Positions 25,370 to 37,012 of a stretch of DNA of 64,000 nt are shown piece after piece. The translations under genes and the position numbers were made by a program. The notes under the pieces are model-generated. The model saw only the letters and a program-made list of their open reading frames with translations. It searched no databases and was not told the DNA's origin. This DNA is from Dacryopinax spathularia (lineage: Eukaryota; Basidiomycota; Dacrymycetes; Dacrymycetales; Dacrymycetaceae): assembly GCA_037974965.1 (NCBI GenBank), contig JBBPFI010000013.1, positions 682,001 through 746,000 on the forward strand, given 5' to 3'. The first letter of the stretch is position 1. Each line of letters begins with the position of its first letter.

Positions 25370-26902
25370 ATGTCCCACCTACCTACGACACCAGCCGAGA
25401 AGCTGGAGCTGATCACGCGCGACCTGCAGGAGGTCATTGGTGAAGCGATATTGAAGGAGAAGCTTGAGAAGGGAGAGGTGCTGAAATGCTACTTCGGTAC
25501 GCTCCGCCTTCTGGTCATATCTGAGAGACGGCTCACGAGGTGTTGTGCGAACAGGAACGGCAACAACGGGCCGACGTGAGTTCCAGCGATGATGTATTGG
25601 GAGGAAGTCAGCTGATGGGATATGGAATAGCACATATTGGCTACTTCGTACCACTCATGAAGATTGCTGACTTCCTAAATGCCGGTGTTGAGGTGCGTAC
25701 CCTGGTTCTCGAGAGGTAGGGCAAGGAGGCTAACAGCCAGTAGGTGACGATCCTGCTTGCCGACGTTCACGCCATCCTGGATAACCTCAAGGCGCCTGTA
25801 GAACTCGTTGCACAACGAGTAGTCTACTACCGCTACATCCTAACCGCCGTCTTCCGCACCATCGGTGTACCAGTCGAGCGGCTCAAGTTCGTCGTCGGCT
25901 CATCCTACCAGCTCACCGCCAAGTACACAATGGACAACTTCCGGCTATGTGCGACTGTTACGGAACACGACGCCAAGCGTGCCGGCGCAGAGGTCGTCAA
26001 GCAGGTCGAGAGTCCATTGCTGAGCGGGCTGCTCTACCCGGGTATGCAGGCGCTTGACGAGGAATACCTTGGCGTGGACTTCCAATTCGGCGGCGTGGAT
26101 CAGCGCAAGATCTTCGTTTTCGCTGAGGAGGTGCTGCCCCGCCTTGGATACAAGAAGCGCGCACATCTTATGAGCCGAATGGTCCCTGGTCTTGCGGGCT
26201 CGAAGATGAGCAGTTCGGACCCGAACAGCAAGATCGATTTCCTGGACTCGCCGGCCGACGTGAAGAAGAAGATTAAGGCTGCGTTCTGCGAGGAGGGCAA
26301 TATTGTCGATAACGGCATCCTCGCTTTCTGCAAGTCTGTGCTCTTCCCCATTTCTCGGTTACGGCTCTCTATCTTGGCAAGCGGAGCACCAGACGATGGC
26401 GGAGTCAAGCCTTTCGTCATGGAGGGTGCACCGGAAGGCACCGTATTCAGCATTTCTCGCAAGGCTGAGTGGGGCGGACCGCTTCATTACAAGGCGTACG
26501 AGGATCTGGAACGGGACTTTGCCGAGAAGAAGCTGCACCCCGGCGACCTGAAGGCTGGTGTGCAGGAAGCGATCATCAACCTTCTCGCTCCTATCCATAG
26601 GATGTTTGCTGAGGATCCCGCGTTCAGGGAAGCAGAGGCAAAGGCCTACCCACCACCGGAGCCGGTCAAGAAGGTGAAGAAGGTACGTGTTTGTATGTGC
26701 CGTAAGGGAATTTGTATTGAAGTGTTGTACACAGGAGAAAAAGCAGCGTGTACTGCCGCCGGGTAAGACGGGCACTTTGGCGACCGATGCGGAGAGGACG
26801 ACCGAAGGGCAGAATGGGATCAACGATGCGCCAGGAGAGGGTGAGACGGAAGAGATTGTCAAGAAGGTGGAGGAGGTGCGATTGACGAACCCAAAAGCAT
26901 AG
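25370..26902 (+). CDS. TYS1: Tyrosyl-tRNA synthetase, cytosolic
   Basis: Exons 25370-25496, 25555-25575, 25631-25692, 25744-26682 and 26735-26902 give 438 aa. This class Ic synthetase charges tRNA-Tyr. The HIGH-like motif is seen as GRPHIGYF (about residue 51), the tyrosine/adenylate pocket as [12 protein letters not shown], and the signature loop as GSKMSSSD (about residue 224). Length and blocks fit the eukaryotic cytosolic enzyme rather than the mitochondrial one. The charged C-terminal tail (VKKVKKEKKQ, then an acidic end) replaces the EMAPII domain of animals. Exon 2 is a 21-nt microexon encoding the residues just before PHIGY. The gene is convergent with the RINT1-type gene, with 106 bp between stops. 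Confidence 0.97.
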
Positions 26903-27008
26903 GGGCCCTTCAAGAGATGCGTGATTCACAGAGGCTTCTTGGGACATGTGGGTGGATGCAGGTATGAGATTAGATAATGGGATATAACGATTGAACAATG
27001 AGGTCCTA

Positions 27009-29889
27009 CTACCAACTGCAGTCGAAGCGTGCTCGCATCACGTCCCTTGCCTCTTGTCGGCTAATAACCTTCAGACCGATCTTTTCCTTCCACGCCGCAA
27101 ACTCCTTGTCTGACCCCTCCCACACAACACGCCCAGCCGTGGTGAAGTCTGCCTTGTCCAACCCAAGAATTTTGCCAGCTTCGATCAGCTTTTCCCAGCC
27201 TCTGCCAACTCGCGCTATCTTGGCACCCACAGCGCCTTGGCATACTTCGACCCATGCTTGAGTTTCCCGGGTGAACGTCGCGCCTGATTCTGGAGAGTAT
27301 CGTCCACGACCGGCATGTAGCACGGCACGAGACAGGATGTGATTGCACAAACGGCTGCTGATCTGCCGATACACAGTTGTGAGGAAGGAAGCCGGCAGTG
27401 ATCTCGATAGGAGGGTGAGGTGTGAAGTCAGCGAGGTGAGACCAGGTACGAGACTCGGCGGGAGACCGAGCGAGTCCGAGACTGCGTTCCATCGACTTGC
27501 GAAGTATTCCTTTAGTTGAGCTTCGACTTCTCCCGTTATGTGTCTGATGATCATGGCTTCTGCCCGCTGGCTCAGTTTCCGATATTGGCCGATCATCTCG
27601 TCGAAGAGCGTCCCTTCTACAGCGTTGTCGGCGTTGCTCGTCGGATCAGGGAGGGACGTGTTCAGAGCGGCACGGCTTCGCAAAGACGAACGGGCATTGA
27701 TCTCCGTCCAGAGCTCCAAGAAGAACTAACGGCTAATCAGCATGACATTATTTCAGAGTAGCCGGATGAATACGTACAACTTCTTCTCCCCATCTTTCCA
27801 TCCCAGCAATCACGCCTTCCGCACTAACCCACGCCTTGACGAGCCTATCTGTGCCCTCCACACCCGCTGTCAGGTCATTCCGAGCAACTCCCATCTGACC
27901 AGCAAGTGCACCCGGAACGACCCTTGCGAATGTTGTAGAGAGCGCTTCGAACGCATCCAGAGAAGCGGAGACTCGAGTGTGGTATGCTTCCAGCAAAGGT
28001 AATTGCACAGAGGTTAAGAAGGAAGTCTTCTGAGAGAAAGATGGCAGAGGCGCATATCGATCTGTGAGAGACTTCAGAGACGACGCTTTTCAGAGATCAC
28101 GAACGGGCATACCAGTCACTTGCTCAACGAGCGCGCAGAGTCTTCGTGCCGAGTTCGTCGTTCGGAGGGCATCGTCTTCAGCCATAGCACCGTCATCATC
28201 CGCAATCGCCCACGCATTTGGTGCGGCGATCAACTCCTCATAACGAGCTTGGGTAACTACCAACGACCGCAGGTCAGGCTCCAAGCAGCATATATGCGAG
28301 CAAAACAAGGCATACATTTGCGTTCTCCTTCCAGCCAAGCAGCGAACACCTGCCCATCGCCAAGGATCTCCCCAGCAAGACCTTCCCATTCCTTTGGGTC
28401 GGAGGTTTTGCGTGTTTCCCACGTGCCGCTTAAGGAGAAGCCTTCGTCCTTGAGCGCTCCGTCGAACTCGAGCGTTTGATAGATGGTATGGGCGAGGAGA
28501 GAGGGGTCGTTCAGAATTTGAGCTACAGAGAGCGAGAGATGACGCGAGAGAATCGGCAAGACCAGGCGCGTAAACTCGTTCTGCGTAATTATCAGCGAGA
28601 TGCGCTTCCCGAGCGGTGTGTGGGGCATTACCCTGGCATTGATATCCTTGTAACCGCCCGCATCGACCAGCGGCTGGAAAACGCGCTGTACCATAGTTGC
28701 GGTATCACGAATTACGCCCAATATATGCGCGAAATACCATTCCGGCTGCAGCAGAATAAGAGCCATCCTCCAGACCGCAATCACGCAACGTACCTTGTCC
28801 AGTCGATTTGTTGGTCGATCGCCCTCGAAGTGAAATCGGAATCTTTGGGCGACAGGTCGCACGAGTGCTTGTAAGGGGTACAAGCCAACGTCGCGAGGCT
28901 CTTCCCCTGGTTGCGTAGCTTCGAATGCATGGATCGATTCGCCACTATATGCCATCAGCCGCCGAATCAGCCTGTGTGGATAGGATCACTCACGCTTTCT
29001 GCAACTGAAGGAGATCGAGGAATGCTCGAGAGAAGGCTTCGAGATCCGGACGAGTTAGACTGGAGAGGTCGATCGCTAGCGGCCAATGCAGCTTCTCCGC
29101 AGCTACCAGTAGCTTCCTGCTCCGTAATCAGAATGTTGTACTCATGCGGGAGAGCGAGCGTACGATGCTAGGGCATTTTGGATGTGCTTCCACGCTTTAG
29201 TCTGCACTGCTCGTGCGAAGGTGGAAAGCGATGTTGGCGGAGTTACAGGCAGAGAGGTCAAAACCTTGTTGACGTAGTCTTGCAAAGCTTTGTACGACGA
29301 TAATGATGATACAGATATTGTGGTGGGTATGTCCGCCTCGGCCCTCTCTCTGGAGGAGTCATCAGCATAAGAGGTGCATCGTGACTGTGACTGTACGCAC
29401 CCGAGCTCCAGCAACCTCAACACAACGTCCGCATACTCATGAGCCTGGTTCAACTCCTCTAACTGCGCATGCAACCGCTCTAGCTCCAGCAAAGTAGTCT
29501 CCCTTTCCTCTCCAGGAGGCGGTAGAACCTCGTCAGCCAGAGCCGAGAGCTGGTCTACTAGGGTATGTCTAGTGAGGGAGAGCTCTCGCGCGGAAGCCAA
29601 CGACGAGCGGGCGATCGACAGCGTCTCTTCAATGAGCACATCTCGTGCTCTTGAGGATTCTTCAGCCTGTCCATATGTCAGCGAAAGTAGACCAACATGT
29701 TACAGCTTGACGCACCTCTCTATTCAACTTGTCGCTCTCAGCTCGTGCCCGATCAACTGCGGCTTGCAGCGCATCGAGGTTCAAGCTCTCCCATGTCGGA
29801 AACTGAGAGTCCAAATATTGTACAGCTCTCTGTCTGCTTAGACCAACATCTGGAGGCTCCAGCAGAGTCCTAATGGCCGCGGTCGTCAT
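27009..29889 (-). CDS. RINT1/Tip20 family vesicle-tethering protein
   Basis: Ten exons are joined on the minus strand: 29889-29716, 29666-29401, 29349-29164, 29116-28994, 28944-28794, 28745-28632, 28580-28316, 28247-28113, 28061-27778 and 27725-27009, giving 804 aa. The N-terminal third is a coiled coil rich in Glu, Leu and Arg (LERLHAQLEELNQAHEYADVVLRLLELG). The C-terminal half contains the RINT1/Tip20 core (FDEMIGQYRKLSQRAEAMIIRHITGEVEAQLKEYF). The family forms the Dsl1/NRZ complex with Dsl1/ZW10 and Sec39/NAG and tethers Golgi-derived COPI vesicles at the ER. Recognition rests on the coiled-coil plus helical-rod layout, the length and the core block. All ten exon phases close. The start lies 106 bp from the divergent thiamine pyrophosphokinase start. 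Confidence 0.87.
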
Positions 29890-29995
29890 TTCAGCTGCTC
29901 ACGCGAAGCACGTCGTGCCCGATGGCGAGCGCGACAGCCACGATTTCCATCCGGACAAACCCTCGGCTCCGACAGGTGTTCCTGACCACCTTCCG

Positions 29996-31042
29996 ATGTC
30001 GACGACGACTACCGAATGGTCGGTAGATCACATTATTTCCACATCAGCGGCGTCGACATCTCAACGACGATGTGCATTGGTCATTCTGAACACTCCATTA
30101 CCTAATTTTCTGCTCAAGAAGATATGGCCAACATGTGCGTGAAGCCACGGGAGAGCTAGCACGAGCTCATTGCGAACCAGGCGAATGGCGAGCGTGCGCT
30201 GATGGCGGCGCAAATCGGTTGTTTGATGCACTGGAGGAGGAAGAAAAAGGTACGAGCGCTAATGCGGTTCGACCACCTCATTCACTGAAATGAAACAGTG
30301 TACTTCAGCTATATACCCGATCTTATCAAGGGCGATTTGGATTCCATCAGACCGGCTGTCAAGTCTTTCTACGCTTCAAGAGTACGTTCCTTCTTGGCTA
30401 TCTAACAGCATAGAAGTACTCAGAATGAATAGGGCGTCAAAATCGTCAAGGACCCCGACCTCTATGCCACGGACCTCATGAAGTGTATATCCAGCCTGAA
30501 GCAGCATGAGGAAGCGGTCGGGTCGAAGGTGCGCTTGCTGCCACCATCCACATTTCTCTTCTGATATGGGTTGCAGTTCGATCTTGTGATCTTGGGCGGA
30601 CTCTCCGGACGCCTCGACCAAACGATCCATACGCTGAGCCAACTGCACAAGCTGAGACACGACAGGCCGAGGACGTTTGTGGTGACCGAAGATAACGTAG
30701 CTTGGGTACTGGACGCTGTGGGACCAATCATTCGATCGATGGGTGCATGGTGCTGACGCTCTCTAGGGCGAACATCGTATACATGTCGATCGATCACTGC
30801 TGGGACCAACTTGTGGTCTGCTCCCAGTCGGAGTTCGGTCCACAATATTGACTACGAAAGGGTTGAAGTGGAACCTAGGTAGGTTCTTGTCATGTATCGG
30901 ATGATCTTCGAGCTGACAGTATTCAGATGAGAGAGAGTCCAGCTTCGATGGGCTGGTGTCCACATCGAACTGGGTCGATGCTGACGAGATTTGGATCAAG
31001 ACCACTCAGCCGATATGGTGGTCGGTCGAGTTAAGAAAGTAA
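29996..31042 (+). CDS. THI80: Thiamine pyrophosphokinase
   Basis: Exons 29996-30134, 30181-30249, 30299-30381, 30433-30528, 30577-30717, 30767-30878 and 30927-31042 give 251 aa. The enzyme makes thiamine diphosphate from thiamine and ATP in the cytosol. Signature blocks are CADGGANRLFDAL, IKGDLDSIRPAV and LGGLSGRLDQTIHTLSQL in the catalytic domain. The thiamine-binding C-terminal domain ends in LKWNL...DGLVSTSNWV. Length and motif order are normal for fungi. It is divergent from the RINT1-type gene and convergent with the SET gene. The donor of exon 5 (GTGGGA) is weaker than the others but restores the frame. Confidence 0.95.
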
Positions 31043-31189
31043 TGGTTGGGCTAGTCATGAACGAGGGGCAAGTGACGCGGGTAGGACTGTATCCCACGTT
31101 AGTTATATGCGTTGGCAACTGGGCAGAACATTGCGCACATTCATGGAACCCGCTTGTTGACAACTGGCTGGAGACGTCGCCGGCGATAT

Positions 31190-31912
31190 TCACGAAGTGG
31201 ACGTGAAGACAGCCTCTTCCTCTTCTAGGCGCCTTGCCTTCCAGAAAGCCCTCCCGTAACTCAGTAACAGCTCCTCGCCCTTGGCGACCCCATCCTTGCC
31301 TGCCCAGATGCCGATCCTGACCACTTCGACCTTGCCTTTGGGGGTGACCACATCTACCTTCCTTGATCGAAATTCCACGTTCGGCTTGGACTTGCCCGGT
31401 ACGCCGCGGAAGTCATTGATGAATCTCGCGGCGTTGCCCGACTTTGCTGCATCGACCGCGACGTCCCAATATGTCACCGATGCGTGATGGTTCCCGTCAG
31501 GAACATCGTCAGGCCAGGCGGCCCGGTCAGATATACCGTCAGATTCAGAGGCTATCGGGAGGAGTTCGAGACATAGATCGTAGTTGGACGTCGGATCGGT
31601 TCCAGATTGATCGTGGACGACACCGGTATAGTCTAAGATCCAGGATTTCGGCTGTATTTTCCTTGCGGCAAACAGCCCAAATTGACCATAGGCCGGGTGG
31701 GCCGGATCAGTAATCTTGGCTATCTTGGTGACCTGACCGAGATGCGCTGTGGGTGGGGGCGCGGGTGTGCAATATCGCGGTATGAGGTGTTTAGGCAAGC
31801 TCGGATGCGGTATCGGATGTGGCAAGTAGGTGATATTAGCTGGCCAATTTGGGGGTGGTACATGGGACGGCTTATCCTTGCCGGTGTAAAGTGTGACGAT
31901 AGGCGCGGGCAT
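31190..31912 (-). CDS. Small SET-domain protein
   Basis: One exon gives 240 aa. I chose ATG at 31912 because the frame further upstream has no ATG. SET hallmarks are present: GQFGLFAARKI and ILDYTG at the start of the fold, ARFINDFRG...KPNVEF in place of the usual RFxNHxxxPN, and GEELLLSYG in place of EELxxDYG. There are no pre-SET or post-SET cysteine clusters and no other domain. The His-to-Asp change in the RFIN motif recurs in a fungal subfamily known to me only as uncharacterised SET proteins. Whether it methylates histones, other proteins or nothing is unknown. It is convergent with THI80. Confidence 0.85.
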   Translation of the reverse strand: MPAPIVTLYTGKDKPSHVPPPNWPANITYLPHPIPHPSLPKHLIPRYCTPAPPPTAHLGQVTKIAKITDPAHPAYGQFGLFAARKIQPKSWILDYTGVVHDQSGTDPTSNYDLCLELLPIASESDGISDRAAWPDDVPDGNHHASVTYWDVAVDAAKSGNAARFINDFRGVPGKSKPNVEFRSRKVDVVTPKGKVEVVRIGIWAGKDGVAKGEELLLSYGRAFWKARRLEEEEAVFTSTS

Positions 31913-31948
31913 AGACCGAGTAATAGCTAGATGAGTGTTGCCCAGCAA

Positions 31949-34900
31949 TGCAAGTGTGATCGAAAGAGGATCATCTGTCAGGCCTCATTTCGCTGCCGTC
32001 CCTGAGCTCGGCCTCCGTGACGAGCGGGTGGTTTTCACCAAGTCCACAGCTTTGCTTCTTCCCACGACGCACTCGGAGGTGCCGCCGCAATTTATGCTCT
32101 TCATGCTCCCAGGGTCATATGTATTGCACTCAAGCAGAGAAATCACGGCCGTCAATATTGCAGAAAGTATGTAGCGTCAGTGGCAAGAATGAGTGTGCCG
32201 CCGGCTTCTCACCCTCTCTAGTCTGCTGCAAACCCTGCATCGCCAAATGCGGGCGGGTCCGAGTCGATGGGTCCCGCCGACGCGACGCGCTTAAAGCTGG
32301 TCCACCTCCACTGCGCCATGGCCCTTGTATCCGCCGGTCTGGACTTTCGTACCTGCTAATCGCCGCTCCGGTTAAACTGTTTCGTTATACTCGGTCAAAA
32401 TAAGAATCCCTCGTCTTGTTACGCAACCGGCGCTCCGGTACAGATCCTCCGTCCGCCGTCGACAATGTGGGGATTCTCTCCAACTCGAGCAAGCGATACG
32501 CTGACCATGGAGAGCACGACGAGACCGTTTGCGGGCAGGTGCAATCCGGTAGAGTTATCAGGCTAAGCGAGGACGTCCGCTTAAGCTACAGTAGCTCGGC
32601 GTTGTTGGTCGCTATTCGCCAGATACTCGGCTTCGAACGCTTCTCTCGTATTGGAGAAGAAGCAAGGGTACCGTCGAACTCTGGTCAACAAGGGTGTTCA
32701 TATATAACGCCCGTGCGATGGGAACCCAGCCACCTCCTCGCGTGCTAATTAGTGGATGAAGGAAACGTGGCGGTCAGCATCCCGACTGAAGAGCTCCATG
32801 CGGCGTGGTACATCTCGAGCTTACTTAGGCGACTCACGCTAGAAGACCTGCACTAGAAGACCTGGAACACAACTTCAAGTATTGCCTGGCGCAGGTCTTA
32901 CCGGGGAAAAGATGACGTCTCGGGCTTGGCTCTTACGAGCTGTCGAGGTCGGAGAGCAGTAATTAGCAGTCGACATCGGCGTTTCATCTTACAACTTTTC
33001 GACCCGAACGGTCCCGACTCACTTTCCACTGCGCGTCGATACTACTGCACACACATCGAACCTCTCCGACGCTAGTATCACTAATGGAGGAGACGGTCCA
33101 TACGGTGTTACGGAAAATTTCGACCAAGCGCTCCAATCGTGCTCCGCACGATACGGGGGCGTCAGAGCGGAGGATGTTCATGCCGTAAGTCTCTTCATTC
33201 AGTTTGGCGGCGCCGCCACATCCTGCACGAACCACCCCGATTTCGTACATGTTGTACACGCGCGAATCCGCCGGAATAACGCAGAATGTCATTGGGAAGA
33301 AGGCTCCTCCGGACCGCCTGGTTCTTCCCAGAGGGGGCACCCTCGTATGCGTCGGCGACCTCACCAGGAATCTCTACACGTCCGATCATGATCCGGTCAC
33401 ACAGCTGCCTATCTCTCGCTCTTGCATTGCCGAGCAAAGCCTGCTGCTCGATATGGATCCCTTGCTTTGCCAGGGCTGTCCTGGTGACACCTCGGTCAGG
33501 AGAAATGCCAACGGGGTGGCCTCATGTGGCAGACTGCGACTGCCCAGGAGTCACTTACGCGAGGGAGATGTCGAGCCTGATCAGTTGGCGCTCGCTACGC
33601 ATGACCGCGACCAGCGCGTCTACAAGCTCGAGTACGTTGTGGCCGGAATTTACGGAATATACTGCTCAGTCTCACGGCAAGGCGACCAGCGCGACTCGCA
33701 CAACACGTGTTGCCGCTCTAGCAGACCGATGGGCACGATCTAGCGGAGGCTTGCAGACGACGCGTGGCTGCGCCTCCTTGTCAGGACGGCGAAAGGGACG
33801 CAGGCGCGAATAAGCGAATAGGCATAGTAGGGACGTTGCTAGGCAAGAGCCCTCCGACGTCGATTCGGCGGGGAATGTCCGGCTGCGATAGTCTTGAGAG
33901 ATCCGAGCGGAGTCAGATTTCCCCCTGTTCGCACCTCCTGGAGGGCGATCAAAAGCTGCCGTGCCCCTGGTGCGCGCGAAATCGAGCATTCCATGGTCGC
34001 GCATGAGGTCAACATCGACGATGCAGACGCGTTGTCTCAAATGACAGGGGACAACCGAGACCAGATATCGCAGGTTGCTACGACCCATGGATGTCCTAGC
34101 AGATCAGTGGGCAAGCCATGGACATATGCCTCATTCGTCATAGTAGGTGGTGGCAGCCGCCAGTTCTTTGAGGAAGTCAGGCACTGCTGTCTCTCCGTGC
34201 CGTTCACGTAAGAGGGTACAAGCCATCCCTCCGTAACTCTAAAATGCGCAAGGACAGAGCTAGGCCTGTCGAGTGGTGAAGCGGTGGGTCCGGAAGTCTA
34301 AACGACATGGATCTGGGGAATAGTTCGGTCCTTCGGGTAGATGGGGGCTGGTTGAGGACCATTGTCGGGAGCTATGAGCCAGCAATAAGCCAGGATGAGG
34401 ATTCTGCAAAAGCCACACCATACTGTTCTCGCGTGATAATGAGAAATGCCGCGACCCTGCCGCCGACATGAGGACGGGAAGGAGGCGTGCCGGAAGCGAA
34501 CTGAAAAGCTCTGGGGAGGGTCGTCGCATGCCCGATCGAGGAAGAATTGAGCCTCCGTTTGCCTTATTCCGTTTGCCGAAACACAACCTTTTCGGAGTGA
34601 TGGGCGAAACCCTAGTGCGGTTCGATGGGCCAACGTTGTTCGGGGCCAAGGGGGAGGGCGCTGACAGGCCTGGGAGCCCGCTCCTCTTCACATACACTCT
34701 GGTTCCCTCCCCTTGTCAGGCGGGCCGCCATGGCACACGTCATGCTGGCCCTCTTCTTCTCAGAAGCCAGGAGCCTCCCGGCCTTCGATTAACCCCCGGA
34801 CGGCGATTTTGACATCCAGTGGACCTTGCACGCTTCCGCTCACATATGGTCTTCCTCCTCTCCTTCCGCTTCCTTCAACCACTTCTCCTTGGGCCGATAA

Positions 34901-35148
34901 AGGGGTGTCAGTCTTAACCATCAGGACCCTACCAAGCCCTCCGTCGCCCATGCTCTCTTGTCCCGCTGCCATCCCTTAACCTCTTGCCTGCCTCCCTTTC
35001 CTCCTCATCTCGCTTGCTTTGCTTGCAGCTCTTCTCTGTACCATACGCTTGCCTCTGAGCGTCGACATCTTCTGTTGTTGTACCTTCTACCCCCGCGACG
35101 CGTACATTTTGTATCTGGTATCGGATTTCAGCAGCAGTGGCCCGGCAG
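31949..35148. other. 3.2-kb gene-free region upstream of the homeodomain gene
   Basis: This is a long stretch between the SET gene (-) and the homeodomain gene (+). Overlapping short frames on both strands at 33204-34088 and 34260-34697 lack recognisable domains, and their frames are broken up. A small direct repeat (AGAAGACCTG) sits near 32842-32865. The last 600 bp before 35149 are pyrimidine-rich and look like a promoter and leader. I cannot tell a large regulatory region from decayed, unrecognisable sequence. No tRNA, repeat ends or transposase were found. Confidence 0.5.
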
Positions 35149-37012
35149 ATGACAGTAACGCGCAACGGACGACCGCCCGCGGTCCGCCGCGGTTCGCTTC
35201 CGGTCGTTTGCGAGACGTTCGCGGAATCCTTGGACAGGAAGTCGCGTCGTACCAAGTACACCGGCAACCAGCGCGATGTGCTTGAACAGGTGTACAATGG
35301 GGACATGTACCCAAGCACTACGTTCAAGCGCGAGCTTGCCGGGTTCCTACAGCTCACAAACAAGCAAGTTCAGGTGTGTCCTCTTATGCTGCATACAAGT
35401 GCGCATATGCTGATCTCGGTTGTAGATCTGGTTTCAAAATCGGCAGGTCATATTGAAACCCGTTTAGCGTCGTACTGATACCTTATTGCAGGCGATCGAA
35501 GGATAAATTGGAGGCTGCCGCCGCCGGCATGCCGCCTCCAACCAGGAGGCGCAACAGCAACGCTCGACCACCAATGACGCCGATCTCGTCATCATCTTCC
35601 TCCTCCTTCCAGCGTTCGTACACCGATGGATCCCTTCACACCTTGTCTTCGTCTTCATCCCGGCCAAATCTGAGGCTCTCGGCCTCCCCGACAAAGGGCG
35701 GCTCAACAGGAACAACGCCTTACCCGAAGTTTCCTCTCCTTCCGCCCGCCGATCTGGTGTCGCAGGACAGAGCCATCGTAGAACCTATTTCTGAGGAGAT
35801 TCTGGCTGGTCTACAGCCCTTCCCGGGTACCTCTCCAACGTACGGCCCCGCGACGCCCGCTCCCATGCCTGCGACGCCCGCCGCATCTGTCGGAGTTGTT
35901 ACACCCGCCTCAGCCCTGCAACGCACTAGCTCCATGCCGGCCCCTATGTCTCTCCCTACCGTCCGTCCCTCCCCCAGGAGGCACGCAACATCCGGTCTGT
36001 TGCAGGAGACACGCGCCATGAGGCCGCCCATGCTTTCCTTCCAGTCTTTCAACATGGACCACCGGCTGTCAGGACCTTTGTCGGCGCCCGACGTCCGACC
36101 CTCGACTAGCGCCGGCTTCGCTCCGCATGCACCTCACGATGCCGATCTGGACATCAACGATCATCGCCCGATAACTAGCGCGGGCCTTGTCACGATCTCG
36201 CACGAGTCTAGGGCCGCTACGCCGCCGGCGATGATATCGGCCGCCTCATTGGCCTCTCCGATTGCCATTCGCAATACCCCGAGCGGGATTTCGCTCACCA
36301 AACCCCCTTCACCTCCCGTCTTTGACCTGTTCGCGCACCGTGGCCTGCCATCTCCGACTGAATCGGAGGAGCCTAGTCCAGCGCCTTCGGAGTGGAGCTC
36401 CGTAGGCTCGTACTCGAGAGACTATGAATTTACAAACCTGCAGGCCAGGTTCGTCTCGCACCACCCGCCGTGAATGCCTTTTCTGACTGTACCCACAGCT
36501 CCATGCCTAACCTACCATTGCCTCACACTCCGTTGCAAATGCCAACCGTACCGATGAGCCACTTCGCCGCATTTTCCCCAACAAGCACCGCTAGCTCATC
36601 TGCATCTCCACTAGGCGGAGTTCCGCCACATTCCTTCTCTTCAGGCTTCATATTTGACCACGAGCTCGGCTTTGACCCATCGGCTCTTTCTTCCTTGGAG
36701 GAACCTGCCTTCGGTGTGCCCGATCTTCCCATGACAATGACTCTGCCTGGCGGCGAAGTGGATTTTGAGGTATGCCATTCAACGGACAAACTTGACCTCG
36801 CTAACCGTCCTTAGCATCTCATGGAAGATCTTACTACGCCGTCCGCCTCTCGTGCTAACATTCCACCCGACTGGAGCAGCGCATTCGCCCACATTGCCAT
36901 CCAAGACGAACACCAGCATTCATCCAACCCAAACGCATTCCTTACCCACGACATGATTGATTCGCATCACTCTATGATCCCCGCGGAGCAAACAGCCGGC
37001 TCCACTTTCTAG
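35149..37012 (+). CDS. Homeodomain transcription factor
   Basis: Proposed exons are 35149-35373, 35426-35442, 35492-36448, 36499-36769 and 36815-37012, giving 555 aa. The homeodomain spans about residues 27-88: RRTKYTGNQRDVLEQVY in helix 1, STTFKRELAGFLQLTNKQVQ through helix 2, and IWFQNRRSKDKLE in the recognition helix. The rest is Ser/Pro/Thr-rich, typical of disordered activation regions. The recognition helix is split. A 17-nt exon encodes IWFQN plus part of Arg, and the next intron must begin with GC (GCAGGT) to keep the frame and give WFQNRRSK. It ends in TTGCAG with TACTGATA as branch site. The only nearby GT donor leads to a stop. Target genes are unknown; Pho2/Hob-like roles are possible but unsupported. 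Confidence 0.9.

Noticed and set aside
28717-28728. ATATGCGC copy in the RINT1 gene
   Set aside because: This copy is in exon 6 and encodes part of YFAHILG, so it is not counted as an intronic element.
33204-34088. Overlapping frames of 140-180 codons on both strands
   Set aside because: No recognisable domain on either strand, no consistent splice chain and no repeat ends; I could not justify a gene or mobile-element call.
36481-36498. Reading through the third homeodomain-gene exon to the stop at 36473
   Set aside because: An intron with donor GTTCGT and acceptor CCACAG restores a long downstream frame of matching Ser/Pro composition, so the in-frame stop is taken as intronic.
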